Below the pieces are notes generated by a model. That model was not told the DNA's origin. It worked only from the letters and a program-made list of their open reading frames with translations, and did no database searches. DNA of 64,000 nucleotides, taken from NCBI RefSeq assembly GCF_026262505.1, contig NC_067208.1, positions 10,611,962 through 10,675,961 on the forward strand. The letters run 5' to 3'. Positions 10,822 to 18,176 of the stretch are shown here, piece after piece. The stretch's first letter is position 1. Each line of letters begins with the position of its first letter. Origin of the DNA: Trichomonas vaginalis G3. Taxonomy: Eukaryota; Parabasalia; Trichomonadida; Trichomonadidae. Made by a program: the position numbers and the translations under genes.

Positions 10822-11064
10822 ATGGGTTTCTTCAGTAGTATTGGAAACTTCTTTCGAAATGTTGGAAGAGGTATATGGAATGGAATAAAAACCGTAGGAA
10901 GAGGAATTTGGAACGGAGTCAAAAATATTGGTAAAAGAGTAGGTCAGTTCGTTGGTATTATACCTAAAGACCCTGAACCAGAAGAACAAGCTCCTGTTAT
11001 ACAACAGCCTGAACCTGCACCACAGTCTAGTTGGCAACCAAATCCAACACCTCAACCGTATTAA
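10822..11064 (+). CDS. Small glycine/aromatic amphipathic protein (80 aa), putative minor virion protein
   Basis: The N-terminus MGFFSSIGNFFRNVGRGIWN is followed by a second GRGIWNGVKNIGKRVG block, so residues 1-45 are two related amphipathic, positively charged segments. The tail (50-80) is rich in Pro, Gln and Glu. This resembles membrane-active internal capsid proteins such as adenovirus pVI only in general character; no homology is claimed. It ends 5 bp before the convergent gene at 11069. The B copy (57996-58240) is broken. Confidence 0.55.
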   Translation: MGFFSSIGNFFRNVGRGIWNGIKTVGRGIWNGVKNIGKRVGQFVGIIPKDPEPEEQAPVIQQPEPAPQSSWQPNPTPQPY

Positions 11065-11068
11065 AAAA

Positions 11069-11916
11069 TTATATTTTTATCGTTCGATAGTAGTTGTATA
11101 TGAAACTAAGTTCTAAGTAAAACGCATGGTATAATGGAATTATTCTTTTTCTTCCATCTGTAGTAAACCATACTTGAAAGTCTGAAATACTTCCACTTGG
11201 TGGTTCGTATAACTTTGTAGGTTTTTCGTAAAAGTCATTTGCCAAGCATAAGAAAGAGTTTTGGGCGCCAGAAAATGAAGCATGAACAATAATAGCAGCT
11301 GGGTCGAAAACATCTTTAAATAAATATGGTTCATCTCTTGCATATCGACTGTAAATATTTGCTAAAGGAAGTTCGACTTTCTGATTTAACATTCTTTGCA
11401 ATAATACCATGACATTGCAGTGAATTCTGTATATATTTGTTCGTCTTTCTTTGGATTGTCTTCGTAGATTTGAAATGACACTTGTGAATTTTGTTTGTCA
11501 TATACAATTCTCACATAAAGTGTGCTCTCGGTATTTGCATATTCATCAGCATATTTTGCATAACATGAATTTATTTTATCTTCTATATTTTTTAACGCAG
11601 TCTGTAGAGAAGATGAAAGGTCAACTTGTATTAGCTCAATTTCTTCCCACATTTTTCGTTTCCCTTCAGATATATAATCTATATGAAACCTTACAATAAA
11701 TGGAAAACTTTTATCTTCTACAGACACAAACTTCATTCTACGAAAGCCAATAGCTTTTGTGACGGATGGGTCTCTTAGCCATCTTAACGGGTAGTCAAAA
11801 CGATAGCCTTCATGCTTTACGGTCTCTGTCTCAAACTTTTGACCGACGTTAGTAAAAAGTTCATCTAATGGTTTAGTTGTAGCAACTCTTGAATTTTCTT
11901 TTTCTATTGAAAGCAT
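11069..11916 (-). pseudogene. Element protein family X, member 1, broken
   Basis: The N-terminal frame starts MLSIEKENSRVATTKPLDEL and contains YRFDYPLRWLRDPSVTKAIG. The C-terminal frame ends in GRKRIIPLYHAFYLELSFIY. The same sequence blocks, diverged, make up the gene at 16460-17319, so the two are paralogues. About one break. B equivalent: 57147-57992. It is divergently transcribed from the tail-fibre gene across a 20-bp promoter. The pairing suggests a fibre-attachment or structural role, but no database family is recognised. Confidence 0.6.
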
Positions 11917-11936
11917 ATTTTATCTAGAATAAAAAA
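11917..11936. promoter_or_regulatory. 20-bp divergent promoter
   Basis: Only 20 bp separate the start codons of the family X gene and the tail-fibre gene. The sequence centres on the palindrome TTATTCTAGATAA, so both genes see TTTTTAT or TTTTAT a few bases before ATG. B keeps it at 57129-57146. Confidence 0.6.
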
Positions 11937-13488
11937 TGTCGAAAGAAACAGCGTCTATGAGAAATACAACACAACCGACAACTCATTTTGCAAGCTCTAA
12001 ATAAAACACAACAAACTTTTCAAACTTTCTAAGATATCTGAGTCATTGAAAGAAGGAAACTTAAAACTGACATTAAACCCCAATGACAGACGAGTTTCTG
12101 TTTCAAGACAATAAGAACCATACTGTCTGTGTAAATCCAACAAAAGGAACTTTAAACGAGAAACCTATAGATGAACTTCTTTTTGAAAGCAGATGTTGGC
12201 AACAAAGCTGACAAAGAGTATGTCATTGAAAAAGTTCAAGAAGAACATGACAGAGCAGATGCAACATATGCAACGAAAGCAGATGTTGACAACAAAGCTG
12301 ACAAAGAGTATGTCATTGAAAAAGTTCAAGAAGAACATGACAGAGCAGATGCAACATATGCAACAAAAGAACATACTCATCCTGAACTAGCAGACAAAAC
12401 ATATGTTGACAATAAAATGTCAAGTGAAGTGACAAGAGCTGACAAAGAATATTCTAAAAAGACTCATACACATACCATTGCAAATATTACAAACTTACAA
12501 GAAACCTTAAACAGGAAAAGTGACGTTGGACATACACATACCATTGCAAATATTACAAACTTACAAGAAACCTTTAAACAGTAAAAGTGACGTTGGACAT
12601 ACACATACCATTGCAAATATTACAAACTTACAAGAAACCTTAAACAGGAAAAGTGACGTTGGACATACACATACCATTGCAAATATTACAAACTTACAAG
12701 AAACCTTAAACAGGAAAAGTGACGTTGGACATACACATACCATTGCAAATATTACAAACTTACAAGAAACCTTAAACAGGAAAAGTGACGTTGGACATAC
12801 ACACGATTTCTTCGCAACTGTTGGTATAGAAAATATTGAAGGAACGGTTGAAGAAACTGGTGGGGATGTATTAAATTGGAAACCTCCTAACTTTCCACAA
12901 GGTTTAACATCGGAGGATGACATAACAACGATGAAATACATTAGATGTAGAAATGTCTATGTCATGGAGGATGAAAAAAAAGTTAAATTCACTGCTCAAG
13001 ATTTATATGATAAGAAAGCTGACAAAACAGAGCTTCAAACGTTAAAGACAGAAATACTTCAAACACTATATCCTATAGGTTCTATTTACACGTCAATGAA
13101 CTCTACCAAACCAGAAGTAGTACTTGGTTTTGGAACTTGGACTCAAATAGTCGACAGGTTTTTGTATTGTGCAAACTCTTCAAAGGAAACAGGCGGAAGT
13201 AAAACGATTTCAGGTGCAAATTTACCTGCGCACAGTCACTACATAAATTTAAGTACATCTGAAGCAGGTTTGCATAGTCATAGATTTTGGGATTGGTCAG
13301 GAATGACAAAAGGTAAAGGATATGATGTTAAAGAGGACGTTAAGTTTGCTATAAATTGTTACTGGAGTAACACTGAGGTAGGAGGAAGCCATACACATCG
13401 CGTTTCAGGCTATACGCAAACAACGGGACAGAGTAAAGACTACATGCCACCTTACATGACAGTTTACGCATGGTATAGAAATGCTTAG
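11937..13488 (+). pseudogene. Phage-like tail fibre with tail-collar C-terminus, broken
   Basis: N-terminal part SKETASMRE, then a shaft of heptad-like modules (ADKTYVDNKM, KEYVIEKVQEEHDRADATYA), then tandem 22-residue units containing GHTHTIANITNLQETL. The C-terminal region has YPIGSIYTSMNSTKPE, GFGTWTQI, AHSHY and PPYMTVYAWYR, the pattern of phage tail-collar/receptor-binding fibres. It would bind a surface ligand at entry. About two breaks. The stop overlaps the stop of the convergent integrase gene. B counterpart: 55546-57128, with fewer shaft units. Confidence 0.75.
12465..12805. repeat. 66-bp coding tandem repeats in the fibre shaft
   Basis: Near-identical units with CATACCATTGCAAATATTAC recur every ~66 bp about five times. 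B has the unit at two separated places only (near 56270-56340 and 56620-56690), so the number of units changes between copies. Confidence 0.85.
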
Positions 13489-14444
13489 TCGTCATTTTCA
13501 ACTTCTTTAGCATATTCGTCAGGAGTTGTCTTATATTTGTTAGGAACTGTCTTTGAAAGTATACCACCTTGAACCTTAACAAGTTTGAAACGAGGTCTGA
13601 CAATAGTAGTTTTATCTTCTGCTTGCAGTCTGTACATTTTGCCATGTTTGCCTAAAACTTCATAATATTCTCTTGTATACTTTCTTCTATTTTTACGAAC
13701 ACGAATGCGAGTACCTGTCGAGTTCCCATTGTTGTCATAGTCAATAGTATTTTCATATGGGTCGCGTTTAGGTATTTCTATTTTTACTTTGTCACCTTTC
13801 TGAAGTTTGAAGCCTGGCATTCTTTCTTGTTTGTCTCTTTTGACTAAACTATTAAATATATAGTCTTTCTCTAAGTCAGGGTTGTTTTTCATTTCTTCGG
13901 GGGAGTGGTTTCCCAAACCTTTTTGTTTACGGCTATTGTAAATATTTAAAACTTGTCTCATCTTTGCCATGGAGAAGTGTCTATATTTGTCGTCATATGA
14001 CATTTCATTTGCTTCACCACCTTGTGGTTGGTTTAAGTCTCTTAAGATTTTTATACAACTGTCAATGACACCAAGAGCAGAATGGTTTTGGTCGACAATG
14101 AAATATTGGTTTACATTTTTTGAACGCAGATAGTTTTTAATATCGTCTGATTTGAAAGAACTTTCACAGTCAGATGTCAGTTTAGTTGGATGGTATTTGT
14201 CAACGAATATTGTCAAAGCAGTTTTTACATCTAAAATATTTTTGGACCATAATGGTATGGCTTCACAGTATCTTGTGTTTTGACCGACAAATATTAGCCA
14301 GTATGGAGGTCCATCTTCTCTATACCTCGGAATGTTTTCCAAGATATCCATAAACCAAGCATTTGGTGTTGAACTAAAGATTTTTATCATGAGTGCTTTC
14401 TTTGTTGCCTTAGAAACATAGGGGTCCTTGTTTGGATTCGTCAT
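13485..14444 (-). CDS. Polinton-type retroviral-like integrase (319 aa)
   Basis: Looks whole, starting MTNPNKDPYVSK. The catalytic core shows acidic residues at D33 (WFMDILENIP), D92 (LTSDCESSF) and D128 (LGVIDSC), with 35 residues between the last two, the DD35 spacing of Polinton and retrovirus integrases. A GLGNHSPEEM stretch near 190 and a basic C-terminal region (RVRKNRRKYTREYY) with KGDKVKI resemble the DNA-binding tail. It would insert the element, giving the 5-bp duplication. It is divergent from the gene at 14462. The B copy (54592-55549) is broken. Confidence 0.85.
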   Translation of the reverse strand: MTNPNKDPYVSKATKKALMIKIFSSTPNAWFMDILENIPRYREDGPPYWLIFVGQNTRYCEAIPLWSKNILDVKTALTIFVDKYHPTKLTSDCESSFKSDDIKNYLRSKNVNQYFIVDQNHSALGVIDSCIKILRDLNQPQGGEANEMSYDDKYRHFSMAKMRQVLNIYNSRKQKGLGNHSPEEMKNNPDLEKDYIFNSLVKRDKQERMPGFKLQKGDKVKIEIPKRDPYENTIDYDNNGNSTGTRIRVRKNRRKYTREYYEVLGKHGKMYRLQAEDKTTIVRPRFKLVKVQGGILSKTVPNKYKTTPDEYAKEVENDD

Positions 14445-14461
14445 TTTTTAACCCATAAGAA
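14445..14461. promoter_or_regulatory. 17-bp divergent promoter
   Basis: The integrase gene and the 133-residue gene start codons are 17 bp apart. The gap holds TTTTTTAACCCATAAGAA. B keeps the arrangement at 54576-54591. Confidence 0.5.
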
Positions 14462-14863
14462 ATGGGTTTATTTGGCGCATTAGCAGGAGTTGCATCCAGA
14501 TTTTTGCCCGCAGTGGGAACAATAGCCAGAGGTGTATTTGGAGTTGGAAGGAAGATTTTGAGTACATTAGGTATACTTAAAGAGAAAGCACAACCTATTA
14601 TACAAACTGTACAGAAAGGTTGGGATGTAGCACGAGATGCAGCAAATCTTATTCCAAATCCTGAAACAAGAGGAAAAGTTCAAGGATGGATGGACAATGT
14701 TTCCACACAAGCAGGAAACTATTATAACAAAGCAAATGACTACTATAACCAAGCAGGACACTATATGGACCAAGGTGAAAGATTCTTTAACAGAGGATAT
14801 AACCATGCACAACAATGGGTAAACAATAACCAACCTCAACCACCTCAAACTTGGGGAATGTAA
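14462..14863 (+). CDS. Glycine-rich amphipathic N-terminus protein (133 aa), putative minor virion protein
   Basis: Starts MGLFGALAGVASRFLPAVGT, with a hydrophobic Gly/Ala segment over residues 1-35. Then comes a helical region (KAQPIIQTVQKGWDVARDAA), then a Tyr/Asn/Gln-rich tail with repeated NYYNKANDYYNQAG. The MGLFG-type start and the small size parallel the protein at 10822-11064. Both could be membrane-active internal capsid proteins, which is inference. The leader of the next gene follows immediately. The B copy at 54176-54575 is broken. Confidence 0.55.
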   Translation: MGLFGALAGVASRFLPAVGTIARGVFGVGRKILSTLGILKEKAQPIIQTVQKGWDVARDAANLIPNPETRGKVQGWMDNVSTQAGNYYNKANDYYNQAGHYMDQGERFFNRGYNHAQQWVNNNQPQPPQTWGM

Positions 14864-14882
14864 AGTTTTTTACTGAGATGAA

Positions 14883-15038
14883 ATGAACAATACAGCATTG
14901 AGACAAATGGGTTCAAGATGGATTTGTCGACTTCCAGCAGTTACACAACCACGTGTTTGTCAAGTTCTTCCTATACCTCAGGAAGTTTTAGACCGACTTA
15001 AAAAACCTAAACAACCAGTTGAAAACAAACCAAACTAA
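14883..15038 (+). CDS. Unknown small protein (51 aa)
   Basis: MNNTALRQMGSRWICRLPAV, then a Pro/Lys-rich end (LKKPKQPVENKPN). It is preceded by TTTTTTACTGAGATGAA, and exactly the same leader precedes the next gene at 15058. The open frame is preserved at full length in B (54001-54156) with substitutions but no length change, which supports it as real. No function recognised. Confidence 0.65.
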   Translation: MNNTALRQMGSRWICRLPAVTQPRVCQVLPIPQEVLDRLKKPKQPVENKPN

Positions 15039-15057
15039 AATTTTTTACTGAGATGAA

Positions 15058-15642
15058 ATGACCGAAGAAGTTGAAACGGTAGATTTGACACCACAAACAA
15101 AAAGTTCAGAACCATTGTCAAAACCTGTCAAAGAACTTACAGATGAAGAGAAAAATTCAATAATAGAAAGTGCCAGGTCTGGAAATACAAACCCTAACTA
15201 TAAAGTCACTTTTCATAGAAATGGAACGGCTAGTATCTCAAAAAAGAAACAGACTCTCACAAATAAAATATTGAAGTCTGAAGGAGTTAAAGAGACAACA
15301 GATGGAAAAGTTTACTTCACCGACCAACAGTTCATTATAGAACATCTCATTGACTTAGAGTCGAAATATTCTAAACTTTACAACAAACACAAAAAGTTGA
15401 AAGGAAAACAAAAACAAATGGCATATGACATTTATGAAGATACTAACGACACAACCATACCTGCAAGTGAAGTAAAGTCAGAGGAACCGAAAAGTGACGA
15501 AAAACCAATAGAAGAAGGGAAGCCAAAAACTGAAGATAAACCAAAACCAAAGTTTAGTTTGGAGACTAAACCAAGTCAACCTTCATTAGCTGGTATGGGT
15601 TGGCGTCAAAGACTTTTGGTAGCAGGCGGTTACGTAAAGTAA
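15058..15642 (+). CDS. Unknown acidic/Lys-rich protein (194 aa)
   Basis: Looks whole. Residues 1-60 are acidic. Residues 75-135 (TTDGKVYFTDQQFIIEHL, YSKLYNKHKKLKGKQKQM) likely form helices or a coiled coil. Residues 140-180 are a Pro/Glu/Lys-rich linker (EEPKSDEKP, KTEDKPKPK). The end GMGWRQRLLVAGGYVK is short and distinctive. It shares the ACTGAGATGAAATG leader with the preceding gene. The B copy, 53398-53981, has about one break. No family is recognised. Confidence 0.6.
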   Translation: MTEEVETVDLTPQTKSSEPLSKPVKELTDEEKNSIIESARSGNTNPNYKVTFHRNGTASISKKKQTLTNKILKSEGVKETTDGKVYFTDQQFIIEHLIDLESKYSKLYNKHKKLKGKQKQMAYDIYEDTNDTTIPASEVKSEEPKSDEKPIEEGKPKTEDKPKPKFSLETKPSQPSLAGMGWRQRLLVAGGYVK

Positions 15643-15671
15643 AGAAAAAACATTTTTTTATTTTTATAAAA

Positions 15672-16391
15672 ATGCCCCCGCATAGAATGGATAGAAAATC
15701 TGCTAGAATAAAAGCAGAGTTAGAAAGATATGGTTGGAAAGTTTCAAAGAATTTTAAATATAGGAAGGGAAGACCCATAAAAGTCTATGACAAACTGGCT
15801 GGTCTTCGCTACGAGATGGACTTGGAAACAGCACGCGCCAATTATCCAAACAGACTAGAGAGATTAGAAGAAGAGCGTCTTATGAACTTGCCTTTCGATG
15901 TTTCTGAGCCTCAAGTTGAAGGACACGACGGCTTTGCCAGGTTCTACTGGAAACATAACGAACAGTTGCATCCTTTGAGAAGGAAAAAAGGTAGTGCAGA
16001 GGATGGTCATGCTCCCATGGAAAGAACAAGATATGCATATGAAAAGTACCGTGAAGTTAGAAGTCAAATTACATCTGGTCGAACCTTTACAGTAAACTTT
16101 GAAGAAGGAAAGAACAAAGAAGGCTTCATGGGTGTACTTGCTGCCATACAAGACGGAAATAAGAAAGGATACAATCTCAGACTAACCGTAACAGATTTAG
16201 ATGGTCATATATACTACTCACATGGCAATGTCACAACAGCTGCAATGCTTCTTGACGCTTTCAAGACTACAAAGAGAGAACAAATGGTTGACTCCGACTC
16301 CGATATTTTGAATGCAATTGAAGGAATTGTAAGCGTGAAGTTCGAATGGTACAAACGTAACCCTCAAGCAGTCAGACAACATGTTTGTTAG
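15672..16391 (+). CDS. Unknown basic protein (239 aa), present in A only
   Basis: Starts MPPHRMDRKSARIKAELERY at the ATG after TTTTTATTTTTATAAAA, so an upstream in-frame ATG overlapping the previous gene is not used. The N-terminus is basic and helical, and the middle has GFARFYWKHNEQLHPLRRKK. The C-terminus (NLRLTVTDLDGHIYYSHGNV) looks beta-rich. No family is recognised. At this position B has the HNH cassette instead. The last codons and 3' flank in A (16382-16425) match the two ends of that cassette, so the gene's end may have been reshaped by it. Confidence 0.6.
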   Translation: MPPHRMDRKSARIKAELERYGWKVSKNFKYRKGRPIKVYDKLAGLRYEMDLETARANYPNRLERLEEERLMNLPFDVSEPQVEGHDGFARFYWKHNEQLHPLRRKKGSAEDGHAPMERTRYAYEKYREVRSQITSGRTFTVNFEEGKNKEGFMGVLAAIQDGNKKGYNLRLTVTDLDGHIYYSHGNVTTAAMLLDAFKTTKREQMVDSDSDILNAIEGIVSVKFEWYKRNPQAVRQHVC

Positions 16392-16425
16392 ATGAGAAAT
16401 ATGAAATGGCATACCATTTTAAAAC
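16382..16425 (+). repeat. Cassette scar: joined ends of the HNH cassette
   Basis: TTGTTAGATGAGAAATATGA matches the early HNH coding sequence, and it is followed directly by ATGGCATACCATTTTAAAA, which matches the 3' end of the cassette. The interior of the cassette is missing. B holds a full cassette at the same locus. Confidence 0.75.
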
Positions 16426-16459
16426 ATTTTTTAAAACAGTATATTTTTACATATATTAA

Positions 16460-17319
16460 ATGTTTCAGGTTGAAAAACAAAGAACAAAAGTAGCAGATAC
16501 AAAACCGTTAGACTATATCTTTACAAACGCGGGTAGGAATATATCAGATGAAGAAATTTCATCCCGTACTTACAGGTTTGACTATCCAATTCGTTGGCTT
16601 CAAAGTCCTTCAGATGCAAAGGCAATAGGATTTAGAAGAGTTTTGTTTTCAAATAGAACTAACGCTTTTATGTTTGCAGTATATTTTCATGGTCAGTATG
16701 AAGGTTCTGATGGTCTAATAGACAAATTTGACGAAATGAGAATCTTTACAGTTCGTTCAGACGAAAGTCTTGAGAAAACTCTAAATGACTTTCAAACTCA
16801 AATAAACAAATACTACTGGAATTTCAAGAAAAATACGACTCTTTACTAAATGGAACATACTATCTGAAACTAGAATATGACAAGATGAACTCCACAGTTT
16901 CATTTCAAAGGATTGAAATTAACCCTCGAAGAAGTACACAGTTTTTATTTTGGGAAGTAGACAAACGTTCTTGGGCGCAATTTCTTCGGTTACTAAACCA
17001 GAACGAACCATTACCACCTGACGGTCCGTTTAAATTTATACGCCCACCAACAGATTTGACAGTTTATAGAAACGTGTTTGACCCTCAAAATGTTATATGT
17101 CATGCAAGTTTCAGTTCAAGCAACAATAGTTTTCTTTGTATCGGTAAGGACTTTTATGACTTTGCTTCTAAATTCTACGAACCACCTAGTAACAGTTTCT
17201 CTGACTTTCAAGTTTGGTTCACAACAAACGGTGTGCAGCATATTATACCTTTGTACTATGACTTTTATCTCGAATTGTCTTTCATATACAACTACGGAAA
17301 AGTGCTGAAAAAGTACTGA
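16460..17319 (+). pseudogene. Element protein family X, member 2, broken
   Basis: Starts MFQVEKQRTKVADTKPLDYI after TTTTTACATATATTAA. It shares with 11069-11916 the blocks YRFDYPIRWLQSPSDAKAIG, NSFLCIGKDFYDFASKFYEP and IIPLYYDFYLELSFIYNY. About one break. The B copy is at 51776-52635, with about one break. A duplicated ~280-residue structural-type protein is the simplest reading. No named family is recognised. Confidence 0.6.
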
Positions 17320-17321
17320 AA

Positions 17322-17398
17322 AATATATTTTAGGGTAGAAGGTTAGATCTAACCTGTCTTCTACCCTCTTTTCTACCCTCTTGAATTTTCATGAATTT
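17322..17398 (+). repeat. Dispersed palindromic repeat, A type
   Basis: Same layout as 8936-9012: TTTTAGGGTAGA, GGTTAGATCTAACC, CTACCCTC half-sites and a GAATTTTCATGAA tail. Located between family X member 2 and the tRNA-like gene. Confidence 0.8.
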
Positions 17399-17498
17399 CC
17401 TTAAGATAGAAAAAAATATATTTTAGCGTTATTTTTTTTAAGTTTGGTCATCCTTCACTATATGACAAATATACTATATTTTACTTAAAAATATGCAA

Positions 17499-17573
17499 GC
17501 GGCTCATAGCTCAGTGGTATGGGCTACCTCGCTACAGGCGTCGAAGACCTCGGTTCAAATCCCGATTCGCGCA
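17499..17573 (+). tRNA. tRNA-like gene inside element A
   Basis: Exact A box (TAGCTCAGTGG, 17507-17517), exact B box (GGTTCAAATCC, 17552-17562) and a T-run terminator starting at 17576. The D arm GCTC/GGGC pairs. The acceptor stem pairs only partly (GCG with CGC) and the anticodon stem is weak, so no isotype is assigned. It may be a decayed tRNA or a tRNA-like Pol III transcript. B retains it at 51525-51598. Confidence 0.55.
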
Positions 17574-17611
17574 GGTTTTTTCCTTTTATGCAGTGAAATT
17601 TCATGTACATA

Positions 17612-17731
17612 GGTTACTTTGGTGTTAGACCCTAGTGAAGAAAATAGAACGATATAAGTTTACATTTGTAAGGTTACTTTGGTGTTAGACCCTAGTGAAG
17701 AAAATAGAACGATATAAGTTTACATTTGTAA
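17612..17731. repeat. 60-bp direct repeat, two copies
   Basis: GGTTACTTTGGTGTTAGACC ... AAGTTTACATTTGTAA occurs twice head to tail. B has the inverted equivalent near 51370-51490. Non-coding. Confidence 0.8.
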
Positions 17732-18110
17732 AGTTGGACGATAAAAATCTCTGCTACTAGCAGTACTGCTACTGTCAGTAAAAGTACTGCTACTGTCAGT
17801 AAAAGTACTGCTACTGTCAGTAAAAGTACTGCTACTGTCAGTAAAAGTACTGCTAGTTGCAGTAAAAAGGAAAATTTGAGAGGGTTTTCGACGATAAAGT
17901 ACTGCTACTGTCAGAAAAAGTACTGCTACTGTCAGTAAAAGTACTGCTACTGTCAGAAAAAGTACTGCTACTGTCAGTAAAAGTACTGCTACTGTCAGAA
18001 AAAGTACTGCTACTGTCAGTAAAAGTACTGCTACTGTCAGAAAAAGTACTGCTACTGTCAGTAGCAGTACTGCTAGTAGCAGAGATTTTTATCGTTGTGG
18101 TCCGACGGTT
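17732..18110. repeat. Palindrome-bounded ~21-bp tandem repeat island
   Basis: ACGATAAAAATCTCTGCTAC (17739 on) and its reverse complement (ending near 18095) enclose some fifteen units of AGTACTGCTACTGTCAGTAA, split by one short spacer. A minus-strand Ser/Thr-rich frame over it is a repeat artefact. It lies just upstream of the first KilA-N gene and may be an origin or a binding array. B has it at about 51040-51365. Confidence 0.8.
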
Positions 18111-18114
18111 AAGC

Positions 18115-18134
18115 CACAAACGAATGTCCGACGT
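18115..18134 (+). promoter_or_regulatory. 20-bp motif shared by both repeat islands
   Basis: CACAAACGAATGTCCGACGT occurs here, at 22278-22297 next to the second repeat island and, inverted, at 46837-46856 and 51009-51028 in B. Exact conservation in otherwise fast-changing DNA suggests a protein-binding site. Confidence 0.7.
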
Positions 18135-18140
18135 ACCACC

Positions 18141-18176
18141 AAAAAATATTTTTTTATTTTTATTGTAAGAACAGAA
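18141..18176 (+). promoter_or_regulatory. Class II leader (AT tract plus TGTAAGAACA)
   Basis: ATATTTTTTTATTTTTAT followed by TGTAAGAACA just before ATG. The same arrangement precedes the genes at 19107, 20188 and (variant TATAAGAAACA) 21115, but not the structural genes. Confidence 0.6.

Noticed and set aside
12171-13488. Bacteriophage contamination or a misassembled phage contig as the source of the tail-fibre gene
   Set aside because: The gene is present in both elements, at mirrored positions, with the same AT-rich base composition, promoter type and stop-codon overlap with the integrase gene.
17853-18119. Minus-strand Ser/Thr/Phe-rich 88-codon frame
   Set aside because: A direct translation of the ~21-bp non-coding repeat island. 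The B version has different frames.
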